The notes under the pieces: generated by a model | The model's input: the letters and a program-made list of their open reading frames with translations, nothing else | The model's database searches: none | Told to the model about the DNA's origin: nothing | Shown here: positions 1 through 7,558 of the stretch, one piece after another | How the letters are laid out: each line of letters starts with the position of its first letter | How positions within the stretch are numbered: the stretch's first letter is position 1 | Translations under genes and position numbers: made by a program | NCBI GenBank assembly: GCA_002698425.1 | Contig: NZXU01000028.1 | Coordinates: forward strand, 1-13,967 | Length of the DNA stretch: 13,967 nucleotides | Direction: 5' to 3' | Origin: Ahrensia sp. | GTDB taxonomy: Bacteria > Pseudomonadota > Alphaproteobacteria > Rhizobiales > Rhizobiaceae

Positions 1-1
1 C

Positions 2-376
2 GACAGCATCGCGCCGGTCGAGGCACAGACCGAACTGTTCGCCGGCGACCATCAACTCAGCGAGTCGCTGTGGCTGCGTGCTGCGCCCGGCCACACGCCG
101 GGATCGTCGGTCCTCTGGTTGGACGCCGGCGCACCCGCGGTGTTCGTCGGGGACCTCACCCACTGCCCCATCCAGCTGCCGCGCCCCGACGATCCGTGCG
201 CGTTCGACGTCGACGCCGGCGCGGCGGCGGCCACCCGCCGGCGCGTGTTCACCGAGGCGGCACGCCGTCGCGCGACCGTCATCCCGGCGCATTACCCGGG
301 CCACGGCGGAGCGACGATCGCCGCCCGCGGGGCGAATTTCGCCGTCGACAGCTGGCTGGAGCTGCCCCCGATCTGA
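2..376 (+). CDS. Metallo-beta-lactamase-fold hydrolase, C-terminal part (5' end outside window)
   Basis: The reading frame is open from base 2 to the TGA at 374-376, giving about 124 residues. The start codon lies upstream of the window. Visible metallo-beta-lactamase-fold motifs, in the usual order, are APGHTPGSS (zinc-ligand His), GDLTH (the bridging Asp strand) and PAHYPGHG (the last zinc-ligand His). The N-terminal HxHxDH motif is not in view. This family covers many zinc-dependent hydrolases (lactonases, thioesterases, glyoxalase II-like enzymes), so the substrate cannot be named. The gene converges on the semialdehyde dehydrogenase with only 28 bp between the stops, and nothing ties it to the amine-catabolic genes. 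Family assignment is firm; function is unknown. Confidence 0.85.
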   Translation, partial: DSIAPVEAQTELFAGDHQLSESLWLRAAPGHTPGSSVLWLDAGAPAVFVGDLTHCPIQLPRPDDPCAFDVDAGAAAATRRRVFTEAARRRATVIPAHYPGHGGATIAARGANFAVDSWLELPPI

Positions 377-404
377 CGTCAGCCGGCACGGCGGATGCTT
401 GCTT

Positions 405-1907
405 CTACCTACTGGCTGCCTCGCGTCCTCTACGCCGAGGTATCGATAGATACTTGTACTCCAGGAACTCGTCGATACCGACCTTCCCACCCTCACGCCC
501 GAGCCCGGATTGTTTGATCCCGCCGAACGGTGCGGCGGGGTTGGACACGACACCGGTATTGACACCCACCATTCCGACCTCCAGACGTTCGCTCAGGTCG
601 AAAGCCCGATCGATGTCCTGGGTGAACAGGTATCCCACCAGTCCCCAGTCCGTGTCGTTGGCGCGAGCCACCGCCTCGTCCTCGTCGACGAAGGGAATGA
701 CCGGCGCCACGGGGCCGAACACCTCGGTGGTCATCAGATCCGAATCCGGTGCTACATCGGCGAGCACGGTGGGCGGATAGAAGTAACCCGGCCCGTCAAC
801 CGGCCGCCCACCGGTCAGCGCCGTAGCGCCTCGGGAGAGCGCATCGTCCACCAGCCGTTGCACTTTCGACCGTGCCGCGGCATCGATCAGCGGCCCCACC
901 TGGACGCCTTCGTCGAGTCCGTTGCCGACGTTGAGCTCCGCCATTCGGGCCGCGAGTCGCTCGGAGAACTCGCGGGCGATGTCGCGGTGCACGTACATCC
1001 GGTTCGCCGCGGTGCAGGCCTCCCCCATGTTGCGCATTTTCGCCGAAACAGCACCCTCGACGGCGGTGTCGACATCGGCGTCGGCGCACACGATGAACGG
1101 TGCATTGCCGCCCAGTTCCATGGAGGACCTCATGACCGCGTCCGCAGCCTGTCGAAGCAGCACCTTGCCGACGGCCGTGGAACCGGTGAAGCTGATCTTG
1201 CGTGCTTTACCGCTGCTCATCCACCGCTGCACCACAGTCGCCGCATCGGTGGTGTTGATGATGTTGAGCACTCCCTCGGGGAGGCCGGATTCCTGAAGGA
1301 TCGCGGCCAGAGCCAACGACGTCAACGGGGTTTGCGGCGCCGGCTTGAGCACCATCGTGCACCCGGCAGCTACCGCGGGAGCGATCTTGCGGGTGCCCAT
1401 GGCTAACGGAAAGTTCCACGGCGTGATCAGGACGCAGGGGCCCACCGGTTCTCGGGTCACGATGATGCGGTTGCCTCCATCGCCCGTCGTGGTGTGGTCA
1501 CCGGAGATGCGCACCGCTTCTTCTGAGAACCAGCGCAAGAATTCCGCGGCGTAGGCAACTTCGCCTTTGGCCTCGGCTAGCGGCTTGCCCATTTCCAGGG
1601 TCATCACCTCTGCCAGCCAGTCCTGCCGGGCCATCACCAGATCGTAGGCACGTCGCAGGATCTCGCTGCGGTAGCGCGGTGCCGTACGGGCCCAGGACGC
1701 CTGCGCCGCAACCGCGCCTGCCAGCGCGTCGTCGGCATCGGCGGGACCACCGTCGGCGACGGTGGCCAGCACCTCACCGGTGGCGGGGCATTCCACCTCG
1801 AACACCTTTCCGTCGCTCGCATCGCGCCAGCCTGCGCCGATGAGCAACCCGGTCGGGATCCCCGTGACGCCGGGCTGCGGAGGAGTTGGATTCGGGGTTG
1901 CCGTCAT
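405..1907 (-). CDS. gabD: NAD(P)-dependent succinate-semialdehyde dehydrogenase-type aldehyde dehydrogenase
   Basis: 500 aa, full length for the aldehyde dehydrogenase superfamily. Catalytic elements are all present: PWNFP with Asn165, Lys188 in VLKPA, the cofactor loop FTGSTAVGK (240-248), general base Glu264 in MELGG, nucleophile Cys298 in GEACTAANR, and EVFGP with Glu395. The TGSTAVGK loop and the PFGGIKQSGLGREGG segment (460-474) are typical of the GabD group, which oxidises succinate semialdehyde to succinate in the cytosol; related semialdehydes remain possible. The ATG at 1907 overlaps the stop of the upstream FAD/Fe-S gene by 4 bp (ATGA), and GGAG sits 8 nt upstream, so translational coupling is likely. 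It is the last gene of the leftward block and would deliver the block's product to the TCA cycle. ALDH family certain; substrate moderately sure. Confidence 0.85.
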   Translation of the reverse strand: MTATPNPTPPQPGVTGIPTGLLIGAGWRDASDGKVFEVECPATGEVLATVADGGPADADDALAGAVAAQASWARTAPRYRSEILRRAYDLVMARQDWLAEVMTLEMGKPLAEAKGEVAYAAEFLRWFSEEAVRISGDHTTTGDGGNRIIVTREPVGPCVLITPWNFPLAMGTRKIAPAVAAGCTMVLKPAPQTPLTSLALAAILQESGLPEGVLNIINTTDAATVVQRWMSSGKARKISFTGSTAVGKVLLRQAADAVMRSSMELGGNAPFIVCADADVDTAVEGAVSAKMRNMGEACTAANRMYVHRDIAREFSERLAARMAELNVGNGLDEGVQVGPLIDAAARSKVQRLVDDALSRGATALTGGRPVDGPGYFYPPTVLADVAPDSDLMTTEVFGPVAPVIPFVDEDEAVARANDTDWGLVGYLFTQDIDRAFDLSERLEVGMVGVNTGVVSNPAAPFGGIKQSGLGREGGKVGIDEFLEYKYLSIPRRRGREAASR

Positions 1908-4807
1908 TGTTGGATCTCCGATCGGGGGTCCAGAATTTGTGCGAGGTGCAGGGAAGCGCTGGAGGTTGGGGTATCGGTGAGCTGTCTGGCCTGCATGTGG
2001 CAGCTGAAACCGTCAGTGAGGACAACTGCGCCGGGATCTGCGCGCAATGCTGGAGCCAACGCCTGTTCGGCGACCGCCATGCTGACGTCGTAATGCTGGC
2101 GCTCGAATCCGAAGTTGCCGGCCACCCCACAACAGCCTGTCGCTTCACGCACCCGGCCGATGCCGATCGCGGCGAGGGCGTCACGTTGCGTCGCCGCCCC
2201 GAAGACGGCGTACTCATGGCAATGTGTCTGTACGGTAACCGACTCGGGCAGAGCGATTTTCGGTGTCCACCCGCGACTGCTCTGTGCACTGACCTGCTCG
2301 GCGAAAGTACGGACACGTCGGGCGACCCGCTGCGCAGACGTGCTGTTGACCAGCTCGGGTAGGTCCTTGCGCAGCGCGGCCGCACAGCTGGGTTCGATGA
2401 CAACGATGGGACGATCGGTTCCGTCATCGAGGGTAGCGGCCGTGCGGGTCAACCGTTTCCGGGCTTGCCGAAGCTGGCCGGTGGAGATCCATGTCAGCCC
2501 GCAACAAAAATCGGTGCGGACTTCGGCGCGGTGGCCGGAATCCTCGACGACCCGTCGTGCGGCTCCCGCGACCTCGGGCCGGAAGCCCTTAGTGAACGAA
2601 TCCACCAGGAGCACAAGGTCACTCGTGCCGGTGTGCGGCGTGCCGAGTTCTCTGCGCAACTGGCCTCGGGAGGCGAAGGTCGGCAGCACCCGGTGCGTCG
2701 TCAGGCCACCGAGGCGCAGGGCCGCAGATCGCAGTGGGCTCGCCAGGGCCGCGTTGACCAGCGGAGCGGCGCCAGCCGTGAGGGTCAACCATCGGGGTAG
2801 CCAGCCCAGCGAATAGTGCGCGACAGGACGGACCCGCCCCCGGTAGTAGTGGTCCAGGAACTCCGCCTTGTAGGTGGCCATGTCGACCCCGGTGGGGCAG
2901 TCAGACGAGCACGCCTTGCACGACAAACAGAGGTCCAAGACTTCCTGCACGTCCTGGGATGCCCAGCCTTCCTGCACCGTGCGAGCGCCGCGAACCATCT
3001 CTTGCAGGACGCGGGCGCGCCCTCGGGTGGAGTCCTTCTCATCACCGGTTGCCCGGTAACTCGGACACATCACTCCGCTGCTGTGGGATCGACACCGGCC
3101 TACGCCGATGCAGCGCTGGACAGCCTCGGTGAACGCGCTGGCCCCCGAACCAGTGGCCTCGTGCAGTGTGAATGTCGTCTGCCAGGGCAGCGGGGGTATG
3201 GCGGCCAGCGCCAGATTATCGGTGACCGGCTCCGGGTCCACGATCATGCCGGGGTTGAGGATGTTCGCCGGGTCGAAGAGGTGCTTGAACCTGGCGAACG
3301 CCTCCATGATGGCCGGCGAGTACATCTCGGGAAGCAACTGTGAACGGGCCCTACCGTCGCCGTGTTCACCCGAGAGTGTTCCCCCGTGTTTGACGACCAG
3401 CCGGGCCGCGTCGGTCAAGAACGCCGACATCAACTGCCGTCCAGCGGGGGTACGTTGATCGAAGGTGATGCGGATGTGCATGCACCCGGCACCGAAGTGC
3501 CCGTACATCACGCCGATGAGCTGGTACTGCATCAGCAGGAGGCGCAACTCGGCGAGGTAGTCGGCCAGATTCTCCGGAGCGACCGCAGAATCTTCCCAGC
3601 CAGGCCAGGACATGACGGCAGTCCCGTCGGCCAGTTGCAGGCGCGACGACAAACCGGCCCCGTCCTCGCGCACGCGCCACAGCTTCGCCCGTTCAACGGG
3701 GTCACGGACTTCGCGACATTCTCGAGCTCGTCCGTGGGAGTCCAAGTCGCCCATGAGTTCTCTGGCATGGCGGGCGACGGTCGCGTCGTCCTCACCGTCG
3801 AGGTCGATGTAGAGCCACGCGTGGCCGGCGGGCAGGTCGGCGACAGCGTCTTGGCCGCGGCGCGCCTTCATGGTGCTGACGATCTGTTCGTCGATGCCTT
3901 CGACGGCCGCCGGTGAGTACTTCAGGATCGTGACGACGTCGCGGGCAGCGTCGACGATGTCGTCGTAAGCCACGATCAGCAGCAGCGTCGACCGGGGCAC
4001 GTCAACCAACGCCACGATTGCGCCGACGACGATGGCGCACGTCCCTTCACTGCCAACCAGAGCCCGAGCGACGTCGAAGCCGTTCTCCGGCAGAAGATTA
4101 GCCAGGTGAAAGCCCGAAACTTGGCGGGGTATGCGGCCCAGTTCCAGCCGGAACGCGGCCAGGCACCCGTCAGTCAATGCCCGCAGCTCGGCCGAGAGGG
4201 CCGTGGCCCGCTCGGCGGCGGTGATATCCGCGGGGTCGGTAGCGCGCAGTCCGGTTCGGGTGGCGGTCAGGCGGGTGCCGTCAGCCAGCACGAGGTCCAG
4301 TGCCACCACGTGGTCGCCGGTGCGCCCATAGCGAACCGAGTGATTGCCGCAGGCGTCGTTGCCGATCGATCCTCCGACGGTGGCGCGGTTCTTGCTGGAC
4401 GGATCGGGAGCGAAAGTCAACTGGTCGGCGGTGCAGCGCTGCACGGCCGCGGTCAGGTCGGCCAGCACGACACCCGGTTCGACGACGGCGGTACGGGTGG
4501 CTGAGTCGATGGACAGCACCCGGTTCATGTAACGGGACATATCGAGTACCACACCTCGACCGATGGCGTTCCCGGCCATCGACGTGCCGCCTCCGCGTGC
4601 CACTACGGCAACACCGGAATCGTGGCACAAGGCGGCGATCTCACTGACTTCCCCGGGGGTGCGGGGGAAGGCAACAGCCAACGGCGTCAACCGGTAGTTG
4701 GAGGCGTCGTAGCTGTACTCTGCCAGACGTCGACTGGAGGTGTCGACCTCCACGGTGCTGGCAGCGAGCCGACTCAGAAACGTGGTGTCGGGGCCAACCA
4801 CGTTCAT
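1904..4807 (-). CDS. FAD- and Fe-S-binding D-2-hydroxyacid dehydrogenase (YdiJ/GlcD-GlpC fusion type)
   Basis: 967 aa. An N-terminal GlcD-like FAD domain (about 35-525) carries the PP-loop ARGGGTSMAGNAIGRG (70-85), GGSIGNDACG (145-154) and the C-terminal signature SGEHGDGRAR (479-488). His437, His444 and Glu481-His482 lie where 2-hydroxyglutarate/D-lactate dehydrogenases bind metal and the carboxylate. A GlpC-like Fe-S region follows: Cys566, Cys572 and Cys581, then the classic CxxCxxCxxxCP at Cys627, 630, 633 and 637. Two CCG motifs (768-770, 892-894) mark the C-terminal cysteine-rich repeats. E. coli YdiJ, a D-2-hydroxyglutarate dehydrogenase, shares this architecture, so oxidation of a D-2-hydroxyacid with electrons passing to the respiratory chain is the best guess. 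The gene starts 43 bp after the phospho-lyase and overlaps gabD by 4 bp. No clear Shine-Dalgarno sequence precedes the ATG, which suggests dependence on upstream translation. Substrate unproven. Confidence 0.85.
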   Translation of the reverse strand: MNVVGPDTTFLSRLAASTVEVDTSSRRLAEYSYDASNYRLTPLAVAFPRTPGEVSEIAALCHDSGVAVVARGGGTSMAGNAIGRGVVLDMSRYMNRVLSIDSATRTAVVEPGVVLADLTAAVQRCTADQLTFAPDPSSKNRATVGGSIGNDACGNHSVRYGRTGDHVVALDLVLADGTRLTATRTGLRATDPADITAAERATALSAELRALTDGCLAAFRLELGRIPRQVSGFHLANLLPENGFDVARALVGSEGTCAIVVGAIVALVDVPRSTLLLIVAYDDIVDAARDVVTILKYSPAAVEGIDEQIVSTMKARRGQDAVADLPAGHAWLYIDLDGEDDATVARHARELMGDLDSHGRARECREVRDPVERAKLWRVREDGAGLSSRLQLADGTAVMSWPGWEDSAVAPENLADYLAELRLLLMQYQLIGVMYGHFGAGCMHIRITFDQRTPAGRQLMSAFLTDAARLVVKHGGTLSGEHGDGRARSQLLPEMYSPAIMEAFARFKHLFDPANILNPGMIVDPEPVTDNLALAAIPPLPWQTTFTLHEATGSGASAFTEAVQRCIGVGRCRSHSSGVMCPSYRATGDEKDSTRGRARVLQEMVRGARTVQEGWASQDVQEVLDLCLSCKACSSDCPTGVDMATYKAEFLDHYYRGRVRPVAHYSLGWLPRWLTLTAGAAPLVNAALASPLRSAALRLGGLTTHRVLPTFASRGQLRRELGTPHTGTSDLVLLVDSFTKGFRPEVAGAARRVVEDSGHRAEVRTDFCCGLTWISTGQLRQARKRLTRTAATLDDGTDRPIVVIEPSCAAALRKDLPELVNSTSAQRVARRVRTFAEQVSAQSSRGWTPKIALPESVTVQTHCHEYAVFGAATQRDALAAIGIGRVREATGCCGVAGNFGFERQHYDVSMAVAEQALAPALRADPGAVVLTDGFSCHMQARQLTDTPTSSASLHLAQILDPRSEIQQ

Positions 4808-4850
4808 CAGCAGTGCTGTTCGCTGGGGCTGGCACGCGGGGTGGCCCGAG

Positions 4851-6221
4851 TCAATGCAGTTCCCCGGCGAGGACCACCTCGAGATTCTCGAGCATGCGGT
4901 CCGCGTCGCTGAGGGAGAACGACAAGGGCGGACGCACTTTCAAGACACTGCCGCGGGGGCCGGACGCGGAGATGAGCACTCGGCGGCGGCGCATGTGATT
5001 GACCACCCGTAGTGTCGCGTCTCCGTCCGGGGTGTTGGACTCTGCGTCGGTGACGATATCGACGCCGACGAACAGGCCGGCACCGCGGACTTCGGCGATC
5101 TGTTCATATGAGGTTGCCATCTTGGCGATTTCGGCCTGGATGTAGGTGCCGACTTTCTCGGCATTGGCAATCAGGTCTTCGTTGTTGATCACGTCCAGGA
5201 CGGCCTGCGCTGCGGCGATCGAGACGGAGTTGCCACCGAAGGTGTTGAAGTAGCGGATGTTGCGACCGAACTCCGTCAGCAGCTCGGGACGGAAAGCGGC
5301 GGCGGCAATGGGGATGCCGTTGCCCATCGGCTTGCCGGTGGTCATGATGTCGGGGACGAGGTTGTGTCGTTGGAAGCCCCACCAATTCTTGCCGGTGCGT
5401 CCGAACCCCGGCTGAACTTCATCGGCGATGAACAGACCACCGACGTGGTGAACTTCCTCGATGATGGGCTGCAGGAACCCTGCCGGTTCCGCGAAGATGC
5501 CGTCAGAGGAGAAGATCATGTCGGCGATGAACGCGGCCACGCCGAATCCGTGACGTTCCAGATCGGCGATGGCCTCGCGGATCTTCCGGTGCATTGCGGC
5601 GACCAGATTGTCGTTTCCGCCGTGGCGTAGGCGATCCGGTGCGCTGATGGTGCGCACATGGGGGCCGAGGGGCACACCGACACCAAGCGAGGGCGAGAAG
5701 GCGGACACGTCGGAGGTGAGTCCGTGGTAGGCGCCCGAGGTGACGATGATGCCTTGGTTTCCGGTGTAGTAGCGCGCCACTCGCATCGCGAGGTCGTTGG
5801 CTTCGGATCCGGTGCACGTGAACATGACGTGCCCGATCTCGGCGGGCATGGTTCCCAGGAACTGCTCGGTGTAGCTCAGGATCGACTGCTGGATATAGCG
5901 GGTGTTGGTGTTCAGAGTCGCCAGCTGCCGGTGGATCGCGTCGACGACGTAGGGGTGACAGTGGCCGACGCTTGCGACGTTGTTGTAGACGTCGAGATAG
6001 TCGTTGCCGTCGGCGTCGAACAGCAGCGTCCCTTCGCCGCGGACGATCTCCACGGGCTCTTGGTAGAACAGCCGGTAGCCGGGTCCGAGGAGACGGTCGC
6101 GGGCCTCGACTTGAGTGCGAGTGCGCGGCGACAGTTCGTCGATACGTGACTTGTCGAATCCGTTCACCATGGGCTCGGAAGCCTTCGGGGTGGATGCCTT
6201 GGCAGTAGAAACTTTCGTCAT
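4851..6221 (-). CDS. Class III PLP-dependent enzyme, probable O-phosphoamine phospho-lyase (AGXT2L/ETNPPL-PHYKPL-like)
   Basis: 456 aa from the ATG at 6221. Fold-type I motifs are TGSEAND (137-143, phosphate cup), GAYHG (163-167), ADEVQ with Asp267 (pyridine-N contact), the Schiff-base Lys297 in TTGKPMGNG, and NTFGGN (326-331). The GKPMGNG sequence around the lysine is characteristic of the ethanolamine-phosphate/5-phosphohydroxylysine phospho-lyase branch; GABA aminotransferases and dialkylglycine decarboxylases look different there. Phospho-lyases remove phosphate and ammonia together from a vicinal amino-phosphate, leaving an aldehyde. The directly preceding kinase would supply that substrate. 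An in-frame extension up to 6383 runs over the kinase gene and is rejected. A GTG at 6227 forming a GTGA overlap with the kinase stop is an alternative start. The N-terminus has a short Lys/Ala/Ser-rich stretch (7-17). An ordinary omega-aminotransferase (e.g. for GABA) is the alternative reading. Confidence 0.82.
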   Translation of the reverse strand: MTKVSTAKASTPKASEPMVNGFDKSRIDELSPRTRTQVEARDRLLGPGYRLFYQEPVEIVRGEGTLLFDADGNDYLDVYNNVASVGHCHPYVVDAIHRQLATLNTNTRYIQQSILSYTEQFLGTMPAEIGHVMFTCTGSEANDLAMRVARYYTGNQGIIVTSGAYHGLTSDVSAFSPSLGVGVPLGPHVRTISAPDRLRHGGNDNLVAAMHRKIREAIADLERHGFGVAAFIADMIFSSDGIFAEPAGFLQPIIEEVHHVGGLFIADEVQPGFGRTGKNWWGFQRHNLVPDIMTTGKPMGNGIPIAAAAFRPELLTEFGRNIRYFNTFGGNSVSIAAAQAVLDVINNEDLIANAEKVGTYIQAEIAKMATSYEQIAEVRGAGLFVGVDIVTDAESNTPDGDATLRVVNHMRRRRVLISASGPRGSVLKVRPPLSFSLSDADRMLENLEVVLAGELH

Positions 6222-6223
6222 GG

Positions 6224-7381
6224 TCACTCTGCTCCTGTCTGGGAGGCCTGCGTCCCGGTGGCCGAGAGCAGTGTCTGGATGGTGGGCGTCGCCACCGACA
6301 GCGCGCTGCGCAGGCGGGTCCAATCTCGCGCGGCATGCGACAGTCCGTAGTCGCGACTGTGGGGATGGATGGCCGCCCGCCAACCGACGATGAGGGCACG
6401 CAGAAGGAGCCGCGCGGGGCCTGCGATCGCCAACAGCGCCACATCGCGGTCGGAGAGCGGTCGCACCGCGCGGTACCCACGCACGATTTCCAGGGCGTTG
6501 CCCCAGGGGTGCCGCTCGTTCACGCCGATCTGGTTGGCCACCGCAACGGCCAGTTCGAACACCAGGGGGCTGCGCACGACGTCACCGAAGTCGATCACGC
6601 CGGTGACAAAGGTGTCGGACATGGGATCGACGACGACATTGAAGGGGCTGAAATCGCCGTGGATCATCTGAGTTTGGAGGGTTCCCAAGCGCGGAGCGAC
6701 GACCGCTTCGAATTGGTCGAAGATCCACGTGGCCATCGACAGGTTGTCTCGATCGCCGACCATCTCCAGGAGGGGGCGCATGTGCACAAAGTTCTTCAGA
6801 TCCCAGACGAGCAAGCGTGATTCGTCAGGATGGCGGAAGCTGGTCAATGCCCCGTCAAGTGCTGCAAGAGCACTGCCGACCTGGCGGAACTGAGTTTCTG
6901 TCGGCGTGAGTGAAGACAGCAGGTCGCCCTCGATGTAGGTCATGACCCGCATGATCCGGGCGTTGCCACCAGGGTCGACCACAGTGGACTCGATCTGGCC
7001 GTCGAGACCGCGAATCAGGCGCTGGATCGGAATGGCCGGACCGGTCCTTTCCAGGTGCATCATCACCGCGGATTGCAGGTTGACGATCTGGGCGCTTTCG
7101 GTGACCGGCGCGATCTTGACCAGGAAGCGTCCCACCTCGGTTGCCAACCGGTACGTGTCGTCCTTCTCTGTCGGGATGCGACTCAGCTCACCGGTCAGGT
7201 CGTAATGTCGTCGCAGTTCAGCTTCGACCCGATGCTCGGGAAATCGCTCACCAGTCGACTCGGCAAGCGCACTTTCACGAGCGATGCGGTCCAGCGCCTC
7301 CGACGCCCTGAAGACGCCCCTGTCCCGGGTAACGGGCCGGATGCTGGTAGCGAATGCTTTGTCGCGAAAAGCGTTCGACAT
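6224..7381 (-). CDS. APH/choline-kinase-fold phosphotransferase (hydroxylysine-kinase-like small-molecule kinase)
   Basis: 385 aa, close to the length of human hydroxylysine kinase (about 373). Kinase-fold motifs are the ATP-binding Lys89 in FLVKI, Brenner's motif HGDFSPFN (241-248, catalytic Asp243, Asn248) and the metal-binding Asp264 in GVIDFGDVVRSPLVFELA (261-278). The IDFGD...SPLVFELA version is the one seen in hydroxylysine kinase-type and phospho-lyase-associated APH proteins. Inferred role: ATP-dependent phosphorylation of the hydroxyl of an amino alcohol or hydroxy amino acid, preparing it for the next gene's phospho-lyase. The ATG at 7381 has AGGA 5 nt upstream. It is the first gene of the leftward block, preceded by a divergent promoter with a candidate GntR operator. 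In other bacteria a homologous kinase domain is fused to the phospho-lyase; here they are separate neighbours. Aminoglycoside resistance is an unlikely alternative given the context. Confidence 0.82.
   Translation of the reverse strand: MSNAFRDKAFATSIRPVTRDRGVFRASEALDRIARESALAESTGERFPEHRVEAELRRHYDLTGELSRIPTEKDDTYRLATEVGRFLVKIAPVTESAQIVNLQSAVMMHLERTGPAIPIQRLIRGLDGQIESTVVDPGGNARIMRVMTYIEGDLLSSLTPTETQFRQVGSALAALDGALTSFRHPDESRLLVWDLKNFVHMRPLLEMVGDRDNLSMATWIFDQFEAVVAPRLGTLQTQMIHGDFSPFNVVVDPMSDTFVTGVIDFGDVVRSPLVFELAVAVANQIGVNERHPWGNALEIVRGYRAVRPLSDRDVALLAIAGPARLLLRALIVGWRAAIHPHSRDYGLSHAARDWTRLRSALSVATPTIQTLLSATGTQASQTGAE
6232..6236 (-). promoter_or_regulatory. Ribosome-binding site deciding the phospho-lyase start
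   Basis: AGGAG on the minus strand lies inside the last codons of the kinase. It is 10 nt from the ATG at 6221 and only 4 nt from the in-frame GTG at 6227. Neither spacing is ideal. The ATG is preferred because 4 nt is unusually short, but the GTGA overlap with the kinase stop keeps the GTG possible. The protein differs by only two residues. Confidence 0.55.
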
Positions 7382-7459
7382 CCGGATCCTGTTCTCTTGA
7401 AAGGGAAGTTCGCATCACTGCCGGCGGCGGTATGCCCGCACCCAATGAGACCGTCAGCT

Positions 7460-7476
7460 GAACTGTAGAACATTAG
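7460..7476. promoter_or_regulatory. Candidate GntR operator, copy 1 (kinase promoter)
   Basis: GAACTGTAGAACATTAG. It matches the other two copies at most positions and has the GTN3AC core (GT-AGA-AC) known for FadR-subfamily GntR regulators. It is the least symmetrical of the three. It overlaps the candidate -10 of the kinase operon, as expected for repression. Confidence 0.45.
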
Positions 7477-7492
7477 AGCAGAGTCTGTCCAA
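7462..7492 (-). promoter_or_regulatory. Candidate promoter of the leftward (kinase) operon
   Basis: On the minus strand TTGGAC (7492-7487) is followed after 19 nt by TACAGT (7467-7462), a TAnnnT-type -10 element. This would start transcription near 7455 and leave a leader of about 74 nt. The 19-nt spacer is long, so the -35 assignment is weak. The operator-like element at 7460-7476 covers the -10. Confidence 0.4.
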
Positions 7493-7529
7493 CCTCGCGC
7501 TACCCCGCCTCCGCCCTGGTAGAGGCGAC

Positions 7530-7546
7530 CTGGTGTTTAACAGTTG
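7530..7546. promoter_or_regulatory. Candidate GntR operator, copy 2 (gntR promoter)
   Basis: CTGGTGTTTAACAGTTG contains the perfect 9-bp palindrome TGTT-T-AACA (7534-7542) and the right-hand TTG seen in copy 3. It lies directly upstream of the TACGAT -10 element of gntR, so the regulator probably controls its own synthesis. Confidence 0.55.
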
Positions 7547-7552
7547 TACGAT
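7547..7552 (+). promoter_or_regulatory. Candidate -10 element of gntR (leaderless start)
   Basis: TACGAT fits the actinobacterial TAnnnT -10 pattern, and its last T is 7 nt before the A of the ATG at 7559. No Shine-Dalgarno sequence is present. A transcript starting at the A of the ATG would therefore be leaderless, which is common in mycobacteria. Confidence 0.45.
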
Positions 7553-7558
7553 GCAGCT

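Noticed and set aside
381..391. GCCG/CGGC mini-hairpin between the convergent genes at the left
   Set aside because: A 4-bp stem with a 3-nt loop is too weak to call a terminator at this GC content.
440..453. Palindrome GTATC-GATA-GATAC
   Set aside because: Lies in the 3' coding part of the gabD-like gene, has a short stem and no second copy.
510..1406. 298-aa plus-strand frame antisense to the gabD-like gene
   Set aside because: Antisense shadow of a well-supported aldehyde dehydrogenase with no recognisable motif.
4808..4818. Palindrome CAGCA-G-TGCTG just upstream of the FAD/Fe-S start codon
   Set aside because: Only 5-bp arms with a single-base centre, unable to form a hairpin, and not related to the GntR elements.
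4851..6383. Extended 510-aa version of the phospho-lyase beginning at 6383
   Set aside because: The extra 54 residues overlap the kinase C-terminus out of frame and are arginine/alanine-rich shadow sequence; a ribosome site lies next to the ATG at 6221.
5503..6480. 325-aa minus-strand frame across the phospho-lyase and kinase
   Set aside because: Arginine-rich shadow frame spanning two real genes.
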